DNA of 64,000 nucleotides from CAWJLS01 sp963843755 (GTDB lineage Bacteria; Acidobacteriota; Thermoanaerobaculia; Multivoradales; DATKCC01), in assembly GCA_963843755.1 (NCBI GenBank), contig CAWJLS010000004.1, forward strand, positions 186,001 through 250,000. The letters run 5' to 3'. Shown piece after piece: positions 63,229 through 64,000 of the stretch. Numbering within the stretch: position 1 is the first letter of the stretch; every line of letters starts with the position of its first letter. A program made the position numbers and the translations under genes. Below the pieces are notes generated by a model, which had not been told where the DNA came from, made no database searches, and saw only the letters and a program-made list of their open reading frames with translations.

Positions 63229-63835
63229 CGGTCTCGGAAAACGCTCCGGCGGCCAGCCCGAGGGCGTACTCGCGCACGTCCGCGGGCCAACCCTCGGTCT
63301 CCCGCTCGAGCTTCGGGCGATCGCCCGCAAAGAGCGCCCGGGTCGCCTCCTCGAAGCCGGGCAGGTCGCCGGCCATCGCCGACATGAAGCGGTAGGCGAC
63401 CTCCCGGGCGCGGCGCACCCGGTCGGCCTGGGCGCCCTTCTTGCGCGCTGCCTCCACCAACTTGCGCAGGGTCACCGACGCGCCGCCGGGCTGCGAGCCC
63501 AGCCAGTCCCAATGACGCGGCAGGAGCGTTACTTCTCTCCCCACCACGCCCAGCTTCGGGCGGCCGGGGCCGCGGCGCCTGGCCGGCTCGGGCGGTGCCT
63601 TCGGGCCCTCGGTGGTCTGTTTGGGCGTCGCCTCGGCGGCATAGCGCGCGGCGACCTCCTCGGCCGAGCCGACCAGGTACAGGTCGACCACCCGGCCGGT
63701 GGCGTCGTCGAACACCAAGACGTCATGGGGCCGCTGTCCCTCGGTCGTTTCCTTGACGACCAGCGCCACCTCGGCCAGCGGGCCGGAGGCGATGCGGCAG
63801 TGGGCGTCGAACGCGGTGTACGAGCTCGTCTCCAT
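63224..63835 (-). CDS. DUF2239-family protein
   Basis: The 203-residue cytosolic product matches DUF2239. It opens YTAFDAHCRIASGPLAEVAL and has VLVFDDATGRVVDLYLVG followed by a Pro/Arg-rich linker with GRPKLGVV. A C-terminal helical part follows, with LLPRHWDWLGSQPGGASVTLRKLVEAAR and MAGDLPGFEEATRALFAGD. The family has no assigned function; the middle part resembles a short DNA-binding-like segment with basic residues. A near-perfect promoter ends nine bases before ATG 63835 and there is no Shine-Dalgarno, so the message is probably leaderless. Confidence 0.9.
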   Translation of the reverse strand: METSSYTAFDAHCRIASGPLAEVALVVKETTEGQRPHDVLVFDDATGRVVDLYLVGSAEEVAARYAAEATPKQTTEGPKAPPEPARRRGPGRPKLGVVGREVTLLPRHWDWLGSQPGGASVTLRKLVEAARKKGAQADRVRRAREVAYRFMSAMAGDLPGFEEATRALFAGDRPKLERETEGWPADVREYALGLAAGAFSETA

Positions 63836-63844
63836 GGCGGCAGA

Positions 63845-63873
63845 TTTTTACCCGGGCAATATTCGCGTGTCAA
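63845..63873 (-). promoter_or_regulatory. Sigma-70-type promoter of the DUF2239 gene
   Basis: On the minus strand TTGACA (63868-63873), a 17-base spacer and TAAAAA (63845-63850) lie directly before the gene. Nine bases separate the -10 box from ATG 63835. It is the clearest promoter in the window and implies a leaderless transcript. Confidence 0.65.
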
Positions 63874-64000
63874 GGGGGGCCCTACGCTGCACGATCCTCT
63901 CCGGCGGCGCCATCGCGCTCCAGACCGAGGAGGTCCGGGCGTGTGACTGTGCTTCCCAGAAGACGCACACCGACCCGTTCGAGGGACGGCTTCGGAGAAC
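63874..64000. other. Window edge, no gene assigned
   Basis: The last ~125 bases contain open frames on both strands that run off the edge, but none has a start signal or a recognisable motif. It may hold the start or end of a neighbouring gene. Confidence 0.3.

Overview
The window is a strongly GC-rich chromosomal segment, roughly 70% G+C by eye, that looks like an Acidobacteriota genome, possibly Thermoanaerobaculia-like. The main pointers are two FtsX/MacB-type 'ADOP' orphan permeases, a family named for its expansion in Acidobacteria, and many secreted repeat-rich proteins and metalloproteases. A DUF4331/TPR pair, an IPTL-type sorting tail and a CHAT protease fit this lineage. The phylum call is inference. 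No tRNA, rRNA, CRISPR array, insertion sequence or prophage gene was recognised.

Layout. 1-2701: the 3' end of a secreted protein with a duplicated C-terminal module, then a Spy/CpxP-like periplasmic protein. 2712-10126 (minus): a signalling locus of CHASE2-PAS histidine kinase, NtrC-type sigma-54 activator, FecR-domain protein, a duplicated-domain exported protein and a barrel-like exported protein. 10236-18377: a small cytosolic protein, YceI, a MarR regulator with an operator-like palindrome, an ADOP permease broken by a one-base frameshift, a 0.5-kb structured non-coding gap, a DUF1579-like exported protein and an intact ADOP permease. 18767-24715: a selenocysteine-containing respiratory formate dehydrogenase operon (alpha with in-frame UGA and SECIS-like hairpin, beta FeS, gamma cytochrome b, FdhE), facing a 5-formyl-THF cyclo-ligase gene. 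24826-37136: a large exported protein ending in MopE-like and cystine-knot-like motifs, a lipoprotein, malic enzyme fused to a phosphotransacetylase-like domain, a small exported protein coupled to a PA-domain metalloprotease, a DUF3592/arrestin-like/P-loop operon, and a 2OG-Fe(II) oxygenase. 37257-48767: a BNR-propeller protein, a protein ending in a cut-short PIG-L motif, an M3 lipoprotein peptidase, a metallopeptidase operon, a GT2 glycosyltransferase and a TonB-C/peptidase-MA fusion. 48781-54848: a TPR protein and a divergent CHAT-protease membrane cassette. 54932-63835: an IPTL-tailed protein, a class III aminotransferase, an outer-membrane barrel, a TPR/DUF4331 pair, a MATE exporter and DUF2239.

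Themes. Respiratory and C1 metabolism (formate oxidation, folate salvage, malate to pyruvate) sits among a large secretome. At least four loci look like decayed genes: remnants of a class V aminotransferase, an alpha/beta hydrolase and a quinone oxidoreductase, plus the frameshifted ADOP gene. Several genes lack a Shine-Dalgarno sequence and instead carry a -10-like hexamer 6-10 bases before the start codon, which suggests frequent leaderless transcripts. The best candidate for an undescribed system is the CHAT cassette, whose protease start codon directly abuts a perfect hairpin holding the Shine-Dalgarno-like sequence.
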